A DNA stretch of 42,406 nucleotides, from positions 1-42,406 of the forward strand of contig JAFMMH010000010.1 of NCBI GenBank assembly GCA_017851655.1. The letters are read 5' to 3'. This document shows positions 35,017 to 42,406 of the stretch, in pieces. The notes under the pieces were generated by a model. It did not search any database and had not been told where the DNA came from. It worked only from the letters and a program-made list of their open reading frames with translations. The stretch's first letter is position 1. Every line of letters begins with the position of its first letter. The translations under genes and the position numbers were made by a program. This stretch comes from Flavobacteriaceae bacterium (GTDB taxonomy: Bacteria > Bacteroidota > Bacteroidia > Flavobacteriales > Flavobacteriaceae).

Positions 35017-35922
35017 GTGCAGACTTATTCTATTGAAAATGAATTCATTAAAGCTGTTTTCATAGCTTATGGAGCCATTTTGCATCAGCTATGGGTTAAA
35101 GATAAAAATGGAAACTCTACAAATGTCATTATGGGATTGGCAGAGCCCGAAGATTATCTCAACGACGAATGGGCTCGAGGAGCCGTTATTGGTCGCTTTG
35201 CTGGACGATTGGTTAATCCCATAAAAGTAGGTCAGCAAACAGTGCAAATTGAGAACAATAGAGGTCTGATGCTTCATAGCGGAAGTAGTGGTTGGCATTT
35301 AAAAACATGGACGCCTAAGCCTCATAAAAACAAGCAGAAAATCACTTTTGAATATCATTGTCCAGATGGAACTAGTGGTTTTCCAGGAAGTATTGATGCT
35401 AGAGTTACTTATTCCATTCACGAATCAGTTCTATTGATTCAATACCAAGGGATACCCAGCAAAACTACTCCAATCAATATGACCAATCATGCCTATTTTA
35501 ACTTGAATCCAAATAATAATATTGGAAATCATAAACTAACAATAGATGCTGATGATTTCCTTGAACTACAAAGTAATTTAGTGCCTACTGGAAAAAAAAT
35601 TGAAGTAACAGGTACTCCCTTAGACTTCAGAAAGGAAAAATTTATAAGTGAGACACGTTTAGATGATTATTTTGTGGTCAATCAAAATCAAACTTCTGTC
35701 GCTTCTCTATACTCACCTGAAACGGGTATCGAAATGAAAACATATACAGACCAACCTGGAGTTGTTGTGTTTACCCCTCCGCATTTTGAAGCGATTTGTT
35801 TTGAGACTCAAAAATTTTCCAATAGTCCAAACATCCCTTCTTTCCCGTCAACCTTGATTGAGGCAAATGAAGAATACAGCCACCGTAGTCGCTTTGAATT
35901 TAGTTTAAAAATCGAAGCTTAA
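35017..35922 (+). CDS. galM: Aldose 1-epimerase, GTG start
   Basis: Mutarotase that interconverts the alpha and beta anomers of sugars such as glucose and galactose. The 301-residue protein starts at a GTG (35017) three bases after msrA; no suitable ATG lies nearby. Visible motifs are GRFAGRLVNPI (about 68-78), the histidine in LMLHSGSSGWH, catalytic His in NMTNHAYFNL and the base glutamate region LIEANEEYSH near the end. Length is slightly short for the family but complete. No sugar operon surrounds it. Its last 23 bases overlap the PAP2 gene on the other strand. Confidence 0.88.
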   Translation: MQTYSIENEFIKAVFIAYGAILHQLWVKDKNGNSTNVIMGLAEPEDYLNDEWARGAVIGRFAGRLVNPIKVGQQTVQIENNRGLMLHSGSSGWHLKTWTPKPHKNKQKITFEYHCPDGTSGFPGSIDARVTYSIHESVLLIQYQGIPSKTTPINMTNHAYFNLNPNNNIGNHKLTIDADDFLELQSNLVPTGKKIEVTGTPLDFRKEKFISETRLDDYFVVNQNQTSVASLYSPETGIEMKTYTDQPGVVVFTPPHFEAICFETQKFSNSPNIPSFPSTLIEANEEYSHRSRFEFSLKIEA

Positions 35923-36466
35923 TTATTTTCCAAAGACGGAAAAAGAGAACCCCAATTAGACTCCCTACAATCGCTCCCACAAAAATATCTAATGGAAAAT
36001 GTACTCCAATATATACCCTGCTGTACGCAATCAAAAAAGCTATAAAAAGGAGTATATAGGGAAGCCAGTTCAATAATGGTTTAAAAATTAAACCAAAGAA
36101 AACTGCTAATGCAAATGAGTTGGAAGCATGACCAGAGAAAAAACTAAACCTAGATCCGCAATTGGGTTTTACCAATCTAACTATAGATTTGATTTCCTCA
36201 TCATAACAGGGACGGAGTCTTCCAACTTGTACTTTAAAGAGATTGGTCAGCTGATCCGTACACAAGATTAATAAACCCGTTAAAACCAGCAAATAAGCCG
36301 CTGCCTTCCAAGAATATTTAAAACCATAAAAAATCCAAAGAAAAAAATACAATCCAATATTAGACCCCCGATTTGTCATCAGCATCCAAAACCAATCATA
36401 CGTTTCTGAGCCCATTCCATTGAGCCATAAAAATAATGCTTTGTCCCAAGAAAGAAGTATTTCCAT
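35900..36466 (-). CDS. PAP2-superfamily membrane phosphatase
   Basis: A 188-residue membrane protein with five or six hydrophobic segments. All three acid-phosphatase motifs are present: C1 KVQVGRLRP (Lys78, Arg85), C2 FFSGHASNSF (Ser111, His113) and C3 SRVYIGVHFPLD (Arg150, His156, Asp160). C2 has Phe where the family usually has Pro. Likely substrates are undecaprenyl diphosphate or phosphatidic-acid-type lipid phosphates, with the active site facing outward. It is the last gene of a minus-strand run after the 74-residue protein, with one base between. Confidence 0.88.
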   Translation of the reverse strand: MEILLSWDKALFLWLNGMGSETYDWFWMLMTNRGSNIGLYFFLWIFYGFKYSWKAAAYLLVLTGLLILCTDQLTNLFKVQVGRLRPCYDEEIKSIVRLVKPNCGSRFSFFSGHASNSFALAVFFGLIFKPLLNWLPYILLFIAFLIAYSRVYIGVHFPLDIFVGAIVGSLIGVLFFRLWKIIKLRFLN

Positions 36467-36467
36467 A

Positions 36468-36692
36468 TTATTCTAGCATATCCATTTCTTTATCGTAAAA
36501 CTGAAATGCAGCTTCAATTAAGAAATGTGATTCTGATTTTAGAGTAGATTCATCCTCTTTATTAAATTCTTCAAACCAATGAACATCGTCATTATGAACG
36601 TTTAAAATAAAACGAGGATATTCAGTATGGACAACAAATAGAGCATCTTCTAATTCAGAGCTATCAGCTATAAGAAATTTAGGTAATTCCAT
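36468..36692 (-). CDS. Small acidic protein of 74 residues, unknown function
   Basis: A short, acidic, soluble protein beginning MELPKFLIADSSE and containing VVHTEYPRFILNVHNDDVHWFEEF. No membrane segment or known domain is recognised. The stop-to-start gaps to MATE (three bases) and PAP2 (one base) are tight, which supports a real co-transcribed gene. A similar short protein, as I recall, is conserved in Flavobacteriaceae. Two central strands followed by a C-terminal helix (SHFLIEAAFQFYD) are predicted by eye. Its function is unknown. Confidence 0.75.
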   Translation of the reverse strand: MELPKFLIADSSELEDALFVVHTEYPRFILNVHNDDVHWFEEFNKEDESTLKSESHFLIEAAFQFYDKEMDMLE

Positions 36693-36695
36693 AAT

Positions 36696-38075
36696 TTAAT
36701 TAAGTATTAGTTTATTGGTTAAATATCGAAATCGAAAAAATAAAAGAACAGCGGATGAAGTTAAACCTGAGAGTAAACCTATCCATATTCCAGTGGTCGC
36801 TAAATTTGTATAGATACCCAGATAAAAGGCAATTGGAAATCCAAATACACCATACGAGAAAAACGTAATCCAAGCGGGAACATTAACATCTTGCAGCCCT
36901 CTAAGAGCTCCAAGTACAACGGCTTGAAGGCCATCAGAAATTTGAAAAAATGCTGATACAATAAGAAGCGTTGAAGCAATCTGAACTACTTCGGTTACAT
37001 CCACTAGTTCCAAAGGGTTTGATCCGTCTAAATAAATCCAAGGCAAGACTTTATGAAGTCCCAAGAAAAAAAGACAAAAAATAACATCAAAAATAAAAAT
37101 GAGCAAGAAAATTGAATGTGCAACCTCTCTTAATCGAATAAAATCGTTCCTTCCTTTCTGATTTCCAACACGTATCATCGCTGTAACGCCAAGACCCATA
37201 GCAAACATAAAAGTCATGGACGATAGGTTTAAAGCAATCTGGTTTGCTGCTTGAGAATTTTTCCCTAAAATGCCTGAAAGCCATATCGCTGCAGTAAAAA
37301 AAATAACCTCAAAAAACATCTGAAGCGCGGAAGGAAAACCCAATTTGAAAATTTTTTTAAACAAATTCCATTGTGGTTTTTTTAAAGAAATTTGACGTAC
37401 ATATTTAAAAAACTTTGGACTAAACCTGACATATAATGCCATAAAAATCAACATAGAAAAGCGTGCGAAAAGACTACCTATAGCTGCGCCCTCTACTCCC
37501 ATCATTGGAAAAATCCAAACTCCAAAAATTAAAAAATAATTTAAAATGACATTGATTACATTTCCTAATAGGGTGGCATACATTGCAGGGCGTGTGTAGG
37601 AGAGTCCCTCCGAAAATTGTTTAAATCCCTGAAAAAAGACAAGTGGAATTAATGAAATTCCAACCCACTGAAGATAGGGATAAGCCAATTCTACTACTTC
37701 TTCAGGTTGACCCATTTTAAAAAGTAAAGGCTTACTGAATAAAACTGCTAGTGTGAGTATTAATCCTAAAAAAAAGCAAAGTAATAAACCGTGAATAAAA
37801 ACATTACGACCTGCGGCAACATCTTTAGCTCCGTCAGTTTCAGCAATTAAAGGGGTGATTGCCGTTGAAAAACCTATACCTAAGGACATTGCTACAAAAA
37901 AGAAACTATTACCCAACGAAACTGCTGCAAGTTCAGCTGTCCCAAGCTGACCTACCATGACATTATCAACAAGCTGGACAAAAGTATGTCCAAGTAGTCC
38001 AATAATTACTGGAAAAGCAAGTGTAAGATTGTATCTAAATTCTTTAGTGTATTGCGATAAGCTACCAGTCATCAA
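36696..38075 (-). CDS. MATE-family efflux transporter
   Basis: A 459-residue membrane protein with about 12 hydrophobic segments arranged as two similar halves, the MATE layout. N-terminal segment 1 has LAFPVIIGLLGHTFVQLVDN, and later halves show QVALNLSSM-type loops (AANQIALNLSSMTF) and GLGVTAMIRVGNQKG. These are typical MATE features for cation-coupled export of drugs or metabolites. Substrate cannot be told. Start may be either of two adjacent ATGs. It lies nine bases downstream of the M28 peptidase gene. Confidence 0.93.
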   Translation of the reverse strand: MMTGSLSQYTKEFRYNLTLAFPVIIGLLGHTFVQLVDNVMVGQLGTAELAAVSLGNSFFFVAMSLGIGFSTAITPLIAETDGAKDVAAGRNVFIHGLLLCFFLGLILTLAVLFSKPLLFKMGQPEEVVELAYPYLQWVGISLIPLVFFQGFKQFSEGLSYTRPAMYATLLGNVINVILNYFLIFGVWIFPMMGVEGAAIGSLFARFSMLIFMALYVRFSPKFFKYVRQISLKKPQWNLFKKIFKLGFPSALQMFFEVIFFTAAIWLSGILGKNSQAANQIALNLSSMTFMFAMGLGVTAMIRVGNQKGRNDFIRLREVAHSIFLLIFIFDVIFCLFFLGLHKVLPWIYLDGSNPLELVDVTEVVQIASTLLIVSAFFQISDGLQAVVLGALRGLQDVNVPAWITFFSYGVFGFPIAFYLGIYTNLATTGIWIGLLSGLTSSAVLLFFRFRYLTNKLILN

Positions 38076-38084
38076 ACAATTTGA

Positions 38085-39464
38085 TTAAAATCCGTTTTGA
38101 TCTACTAAATATACTAAACTACTCATGGCTGCTGCACCGAGCTCTAGCTCCCTTTTGTTGATGGCATCAAAGGTATCGTTAGCTGCGTGATGAAAATCAA
38201 AATAACGTTGTGAATCAGGACGTAAACCAGATAAAACTACTTTTCCATCTCGAAGCGGACCGATATCAGCTCCACTCCCACCCAATTCAAATCGGTCTGC
38301 CATATAAGGTTCAAAGTAGGACTTCCATTGTTTAATTTGATTAAACTGCTGATCAGTAGCTTCAAAAACGAAGCCTCTTGGTGAAAAACCTCCTGCATCA
38401 GACTCTAAAGCGAAGATGTGATTTTCATTATTCTGTTTGGCATATTTTGCATACGCAGATCCACCCCTTAATCCATTTTCTTCATTCATATACAATACAA
38501 CTCGGATCGTTCTTTTTGGCTTGTAATTCAAAGATTTAAAAAGACGCAATACTTCCATAGACTGAACTATACCAGCACCATCATCATGAGAACCATCTCC
38601 TAAATCCCAAGAATCAAGATGACCACCTACTACTATAATTTCTTCTGGGAACTCACTACCTTTAATTTCTCCGATTACATTATGAGAAGGAACATCAGGA
38701 AAATTTTTACAATCTAATTTCAGATAGAAATTTAATTTATCATTTAGTGTAAGCATTGAACTGAGTAATTGTGCACCGTTTGTGCTGATTGCTGCAGCAG
38801 GGATCCGCATACTATTAGGTAAATCGCCATAACTCATGTTTCCTGTATGTGGATAATCGTCTAAACGTAAATTCATGGAACGGACAATTACACCAACTGC
38901 CCCAAGACGAGCTGCTCTGGCTGCTCCTTGTGAACGTTGATTGACTGTTTTTGAATAGGCTTCAAAAGTATTAATCAAATCAGCAGGCATTGGACGATTA
39001 AAAAACACAAACTTGCCTTTAACTTTTTCTTCACCTAAAGCTTCCAATTCCTCAAAACTTTTAACCTCAACGACATTTGCTCGTAAACCTGATGAAGGTG
39101 TAGCTATAGATCCACCCAGAGCACATACAGGAACATTTGTACTCATTCCAGGTCCAGTTATTATACTTGCGTACTCAAAAGTGCCTCGCACCCATTTAGG
39201 TACCATAACATCTTGTAAAAAAACTCTGTCTAAGCCAAGTGATCCTAATTCATCCTCCCCCCAAAGTACTGCTCTTTCAGCATTGAGTGAACCCGACAGA
39301 CGTCCACCAATTTTATTTGAAAGATGGTTCAGCCAATCATAGGCTTTGCCTTTATTTAGGGCGTGTTCATATAAGGTTTCAATTTGTTTTTCATGCTTTT
39401 CATTTTGCCCGTTTAGATTAACTGCAATAAAGCAAATAGCCAATAACGATACTATTTTTCTCAT
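38085..39464 (-). CDS. Secreted M28-family metallopeptidase (carboxypeptidase Q-like)
   Basis: A 459-residue protein with a signal peptide (MRKIVSLLAICFIAVNLNGQ, about 1-20), so it acts in the periplasm or is exported. The M28 zinc site is present: VGGHLDSWDLGDG (His282), HDDGAG (Asp294/295), MNEENGLRGG (Glu328/329), ESDAGGF (Asp356) and the C-terminal DFHHAANDTFD. A protease-associated type insert (about 120-250) sits between the leader and the catalytic core, as in plasma glutamate carboxypeptidase relatives. Likely releases amino acids from peptides. Eight bases separate it from the sigma-54-type regulator upstream and nine from MATE downstream. Confidence 0.88.
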   Translation of the reverse strand: MRKIVSLLAICFIAVNLNGQNEKHEKQIETLYEHALNKGKAYDWLNHLSNKIGGRLSGSLNAERAVLWGEDELGSLGLDRVFLQDVMVPKWVRGTFEYASIITGPGMSTNVPVCALGGSIATPSSGLRANVVEVKSFEELEALGEEKVKGKFVFFNRPMPADLINTFEAYSKTVNQRSQGAARAARLGAVGVIVRSMNLRLDDYPHTGNMSYGDLPNSMRIPAAAISTNGAQLLSSMLTLNDKLNFYLKLDCKNFPDVPSHNVIGEIKGSEFPEEIIVVGGHLDSWDLGDGSHDDGAGIVQSMEVLRLFKSLNYKPKRTIRVVLYMNEENGLRGGSAYAKYAKQNNENHIFALESDAGGFSPRGFVFEATDQQFNQIKQWKSYFEPYMADRFELGGSGADIGPLRDGKVVLSGLRPDSQRYFDFHHAANDTFDAINKRELELGAAAMSSLVYLVDQNGF

Positions 39465-39471
39465 AGTGTTT

Positions 39472-40635
39472 TTATTTTGGTGCGAATTGATCGATATTCA
39501 ATGAACTGATAGGATCATCACCCAAAATAAGTAACCGCTCAACTACATTGCGGAGTTCTCTTACATTTCCAGTCCATGGATAATTACTTAATTTTTCTTG
39601 AGCCTCGTCAGAAAAAGTTTTCTTTTCTAAGCCTTGTTCTTTGGATAATACCTCAACAAAATGAGAAATTAATAAAGGGATATCATCCTTGCGATCCTCT
39701 AATGAAGGAACATGAATAATAATTACTGCAAGACGATGGTAAAGATCTTCTCTAAATCGACCCTCTTTTATTTCATGCAATAAATCCTTGTTGGTTGCAG
39801 CGATAACTCTTACATCAACACTTATGTCTTTTTCATTCCCAACACGTTGAATTTTTTTCTCCTGCAATGCTCTTAAAACTTTAGCCTGTGCAGCCAAACT
39901 CATATCTGCAATTTCATCTAAAAATAAAGTCCCATTATTAGCTGCTTCAAATTTTCCAGAACGATCTTTTACCGCAGAAGTAAAGGCGCCTTTAACGTGG
40001 CCAAAAAGTTCACTTTCTATCAATTCTGATGGAATAGCAGCACAGTTCACTTCTATAAAATTTTCTTTACTTCGATCACTTTGCTCATGTAGCTGATGTG
40101 CAACTAATTCCTTTCCAGTACCATTTTCTCCTGTTACAAGAACTCGAGCATCTGTAGCAGCTACTTTAGAAATCATAGTTACCATACTTTTCACAGGAGA
40201 ACTTTCACCAATGATGGTATACTTTTGAGCTACTTTTTTCTTTAATTTTAAATTCTCCTTTTTTAATGTTTTATTTTCAATGGCATGTCTAACTGCAGTG
40301 AGTAATCGGTTTAAATCTGGTGGCTTCGCAATAAAATCATACGCTCCAAGCTTCATCGCATCTACAGCTGTCTCAACATTTCCATGACCTGTAAGCATTA
40401 TAAAGGGAACATAAATCCCTTTTTCTTTTGCTTTTTGGAGGACTTCAATTCCGTCCATTTTAGGCATTTTAATGTCGCATAAAACCAAATCAAATTTCTT
40501 TTTTTCCAAAAAACTTAAGCCTTCTTTTCCATCTATAGCTTGGGTAATTTCATAGGAAGGGTTTTCTTCCAATAAAATTCGAGCCATCACCCTTCTGATG
40601 GGTTCTTCATCCTCTATCAATAAGATTTGAATCAT
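39472..40635 (-). CDS. NtrC-type response regulator (REC-AAA+) lacking a DNA-binding domain
   Basis: A 387-residue protein. The receiver domain (about 1-118) has the phospho-acceptor Asp54 (in CDIKMPKMDG), acidic Glu8/Asp9, Thr82 and Lys104. The AAA+ sigma-54 interaction domain (about 140-370) has Walker A GENGTGKE (169-176), Walker B TLFLDEI and sensor regions. Its loop reads GAFTSA (216-221) instead of GAFTGA. The protein ends at IDQFAPK, without the C-terminal Fis-type helix-turn-helix of typical 440-470 residue NtrC proteins. The next gene starts seven bases on, and no continuing frame is seen. It overlaps mscS by four bases. It may act from solution, or with a partner that binds DNA. Confidence 0.9.
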   Translation of the reverse strand: MIQILLIEDEEPIRRVMARILLEENPSYEITQAIDGKEGLSFLEKKKFDLVLCDIKMPKMDGIEVLQKAKEKGIYVPFIMLTGHGNVETAVDAMKLGAYDFIAKPPDLNRLLTAVRHAIENKTLKKENLKLKKKVAQKYTIIGESSPVKSMVTMISKVAATDARVLVTGENGTGKELVAHQLHEQSDRSKENFIEVNCAAIPSELIESELFGHVKGAFTSAVKDRSGKFEAANNGTLFLDEIADMSLAAQAKVLRALQEKKIQRVGNEKDISVDVRVIAATNKDLLHEIKEGRFREDLYHRLAVIIIHVPSLEDRKDDIPLLISHFVEVLSKEQGLEKKTFSDEAQEKLSNYPWTGNVRELRNVVERLLILGDDPISSLNIDQFAPK

Positions 40636-41480
40636 TTTATCTGTGTTGGTGAATTTACAAAGGTAACTGATCGTTGAGGAAAAGGAATCTCAATACCGTT
40701 TGAAGCAAAAGCTTCAAAAATAGCATATCGCAAATCACTTTTAACAATATTGGCAGAAAAACTACTGTTTAAAGAAATATATAATTGAAATATTAGAGCA
40801 CTATCTCCAAAGTCTTTAAATAAAACAAAAGGTGAAGGGTTATCTAATACTTCCGCATGTGATTGTGCAATTTCTAAAAGTATAGATTTCACTAGCTTAG
40901 GGTCGCTTTTATAAGCCACCCCAACCTCTATAATCTCTTTGGTTATAATACCATTTTCGGTCCAGTTAAATAATATGGAAGTTAAAAATTTATGATTCGG
41001 TATGATCAGCACTTTGTTCTCTCTTGTAACTGCTCGTGTTGTCCTTAATTTAATATTTTCTACCTGACCTATTTGTCCATCAACTTCGATAATGTCACCA
41101 ACGAGTACAGATTTGTCAACCAAAATAAAAACTCCAGAAATGATGTCTTGAATAAAGGTTTGAAGTGCAAGACCTACACCTACCAACAAAGCTGCTGATG
41201 CTGCAAAGATTGCTGTAAGATTCACACCAACATTCTGAAGCACGATTAAAGTTACTATGGTGTAAACAAAATAATTAATAAAAGAAAAAAGACTCTTAAA
41301 CTTAATTTTAGTGTCATTAGACAGTGCTCTGAAAATGATTTTTCTGAGGACTTTCAGTAGAAAAAAGGTGATAATCAAAACGATGATTACCAACAGTATT
41401 GTCTTAGGAGTAAAAGAAACAGAGCTCCCTATAGCAAACTTGTAGTTTAAAAGATCAATTATTTTATTAATAAAATTCAT
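40632..41480 (-). CDS. MscS-family mechanosensitive channel
   Basis: From the ATG at 41478-41480 the product has 282 residues; an ATG at 41510 lies inside the dnaJ terminator and is unlikely. It has three hydrophobic segments (about 14-45, 55-85, 90-125). The pore helix region is SAALLVGVGLALQTFIQDIISG, followed by the beta domain GDIIEVDGQIGQVENIKLR and PNHKFLTS. This fits the small MscS channels that open on membrane tension. The ATGA overlap with the response regulator gene couples their translation. A tight pairing of a channel with a regulator is notable but not mechanistically explained. Confidence 0.9.
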   Translation of the reverse strand: MNFINKIIDLLNYKFAIGSSVSFTPKTILLVIIVLIITFFLLKVLRKIIFRALSNDTKIKFKSLFSFINYFVYTIVTLIVLQNVGVNLTAIFAASAALLVGVGLALQTFIQDIISGVFILVDKSVLVGDIIEVDGQIGQVENIKLRTTRAVTRENKVLIIPNHKFLTSILFNWTENGIITKEIIEVGVAYKSDPKLVKSILLEIAQSHAEVLDNPSPFVLFKDFGDSALIFQLYISLNSSFSANIVKSDLRYAIFEAFASNGIEIPFPQRSVTFVNSPTQIK

Positions 41481-41498
41481 AATTAATGGGGAAGTTAG

Positions 41499-41534
41499 GA
41501 TAAAAAACAAAACCCACCCTCGTAAAAGGATGGG
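41499..41534 (-). terminator. Rho-independent terminator of dnaJ (minus strand)
   Basis: On the minus strand CCCATCC pairs with GGGTGGG (one mismatch) across an eight-base loop (plus 41513-41534), followed by TTTTGTTTTTT. It lies about 90 bases beyond the dnaJ stop and just before mscS. The 88-base stretch 41535-41622 holds nothing else I can see. Confidence 0.75.
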
Positions 41535-41622
41535 AAAAAATTGCTATGAAAAAGAAAAATAATACCAACATAAAATGTCAGCATTATTTCAAATATATAA
41601 TTTTTTTTTAAATCCGATTCAA

Positions 41623-42406
41623 TTAGGCAAACATATCCTTTACTTTTTCAAAAAACGATTTATCGGATTTCTCTGGATTTGGTTTAAAATTTGAGTCTTC
41701 TAACATTTTCTCAAAAAATGATTCCTGCTCTTTATTGATTTTTTTTGGTGTCCAAACATTAATATGTACTAACAAATCGCCATTCCCATATCCGTTTACA
41801 CTCGGCAGACCTTTTCCTCGAAGTCGTAATGTTTTTCCAGACTGTATGCCAGGTTCGAGTTTAATTCTTGCTTTTCCATCTAATAAAGTTAATTCCTTCG
41901 AAATTCCTAAGACAGCTTCTGAGATACTTACATAGAGATCAAAGTGAAGATGGTTACCCTCGCGCACAAAAACATCGTGAGAAACTTCCTCAATTAATAC
42001 TAATAAATCTCCTGAAATTCCATCGGAAGGGGCTTCGTTTCCTTTTCCTGTAACTTTCAATTGCATCCCCTCTTCTACCCCTGCTGGAATTTTAATGGAT
42101 ACCGTTTCTTCTTTTTTCACCATCCCGTTGGCGTCCGAACCGGGAGGTCTATTCAATATTGATTGACCGCCTCCACCACAACTATTACAGACAGCTGAGG
42201 TCTGCATTCTTCCCAAAATAGTATTGGTGATTTTCAAAACTTGACCTTGCCCGTTACAAGTCTTACAGGTTCCATATTGGACTCCAGCTGCTTGAACTTT
42301 TCTTGGGACCTTAATTTTTTTCTCTACGCCCTTTGCTATTTCTTCTAAGGTTAGCTTGACACGAATACGCATGTTAGACCCTTGTGCACGTCTTCTGCCA
42401 CCTCCA
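41623..42406 (-). CDS. dnaJ: Chaperone DnaJ, C-terminal part (5' end outside the window)
   Basis: The frame is open to the last base of the window, beginning in the Gly/Arg-rich end of the G/F region. The J domain is not visible. The cysteine region has only two CxxCxGxG units, CKTCNGQG and CNSCGGGG, instead of the canonical four. Then come the two beta-barrel substrate domains (VSIKIPAGVEEGMQLKVTGKGNE and ARIKLEPGIQSGKTLRLRGKG) and the end SFFEKVKDMFA, typical of Flavobacteriaceae DnaJ. It cooperates with DnaK, encoded 17 kb away. The alternative ATG within the cysteine-preceding segment (42372) is not the true start. Confidence 0.92.
   Translation of the reverse strand, partial: GGGRRRAQGSNMRIRVKLTLEEIAKGVEKKIKVPRKVQAAGVQYGTCKTCNGQGQVLKITNTILGRMQTSAVCNSCGGGGQSILNRPPGSDANGMVKKEETVSIKIPAGVEEGMQLKVTGKGNEAPSDGISGDLLVLIEEVSHDVFVREGNHLHFDLYVSISEAVLGISKELTLLDGKARIKLEPGIQSGKTLRLRGKGLPSVNGYGNGDLLVHINVWTPKKINKEQESFFEKMLEDSNFKPNPEKSDKSFFEKVKDMFA

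Noticed and set aside
41481-41510. Start of mscS at the ATG at 41510
   Set aside because: This ATG lies in the tail of the dnaJ terminator; the ATG at 41480 lies just after it.
1-42406. tRNA, rRNA, CRISPR array, insertion sequence or prophage
   Set aside because: No cloverleaf, ribosomal motif, regularly spaced repeat, transposase or phage structural gene was seen in any frame.

Overview
The window is low-GC, gene-dense chromosomal DNA that looks like a member of the Bacteroidota, most likely Flavobacteriaceae. The grounds are: promoter-like TAnnTTTG -7 boxes 12-25 bases before several start codons and little sign of Shine-Dalgarno sites; a TonB-type outer-membrane barrel with an N-terminal carboxypeptidase-regulatory-like domain; small membrane proteins of the DUF6095 and CAL67264 types; a menaquinone operon; and a DnaJ with a shortened cysteine region. 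No rRNA, tRNA, CRISPR array, transposase or phage gene was seen. The content is mostly core metabolism and translation, not a mobile island. The exception is the extreme left end.

Layout. 1-584: the tail of an unknown ORF, then an attC-like imperfect hairpin and a nested inverted repeat, with no other gene. 585-2722: a nitrilase-family amidohydrolase and a luciferase-like flavin monooxygenase. 2844-6284: DUF6095 protein, then thrS-infC-rpmI-rplT closed by a UUCG-loop terminator; infC appears to start at a non-standard AUA codon. 6324-9173: ArsC-like reductase and an outer-membrane beta-barrel protein. 9204-13259: a 59-residue membrane protein, fumC with an overlapping GNAT gene, and convergent ettA preceded by a CAL67264-family protein. 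13348-14976: a lone acyl-CoA carboxylase beta subunit.

14965-23091 (minus strand) is a menaquinone cluster transcribed menI-menF-menD-menB-menA-menC-CPBP protease-menE. It covers chorismate to demethylmenaquinone except for MenH, which is not in the cluster. dnaK lies upstream of it (23166-25064) behind its own terminator, and divergent from panB and an RluA-type pseudouridine synthase. An unrecognised 528-residue helical protein converges on the pseudouridine synthase gene and overlaps its 3' end.

28406-34174 is a five-gene leuA-leuC-leuD-cimA-leuB operon. It should supply leucine, and through the citramalate synthase-like fourth gene also 2-oxobutyrate for isoleucine. 34360-35922 holds a lipoprotein MsrA and an aldose 1-epimerase. 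The minus-strand run 41480-35900 carries an MscS channel, a sigma-54-type response regulator without a DNA-binding domain, an M28 peptidase, a MATE exporter, a 74-residue unknown and a PAP2 phosphatase. A dnaJ gene cut by the window edge ends it. Four of the five convergent gene pairs overlap at their 3' ends, which shows how compact this genome is.

The items most worth a second look are the response regulator (no DNA-binding domain, GAFTSA loop), the AUA start of infC, the cassette-like structure at the left edge, the intramembrane protease inside the menaquinone operon, the citramalate branch inside the leucine operon, and the unknown 528-residue protein.
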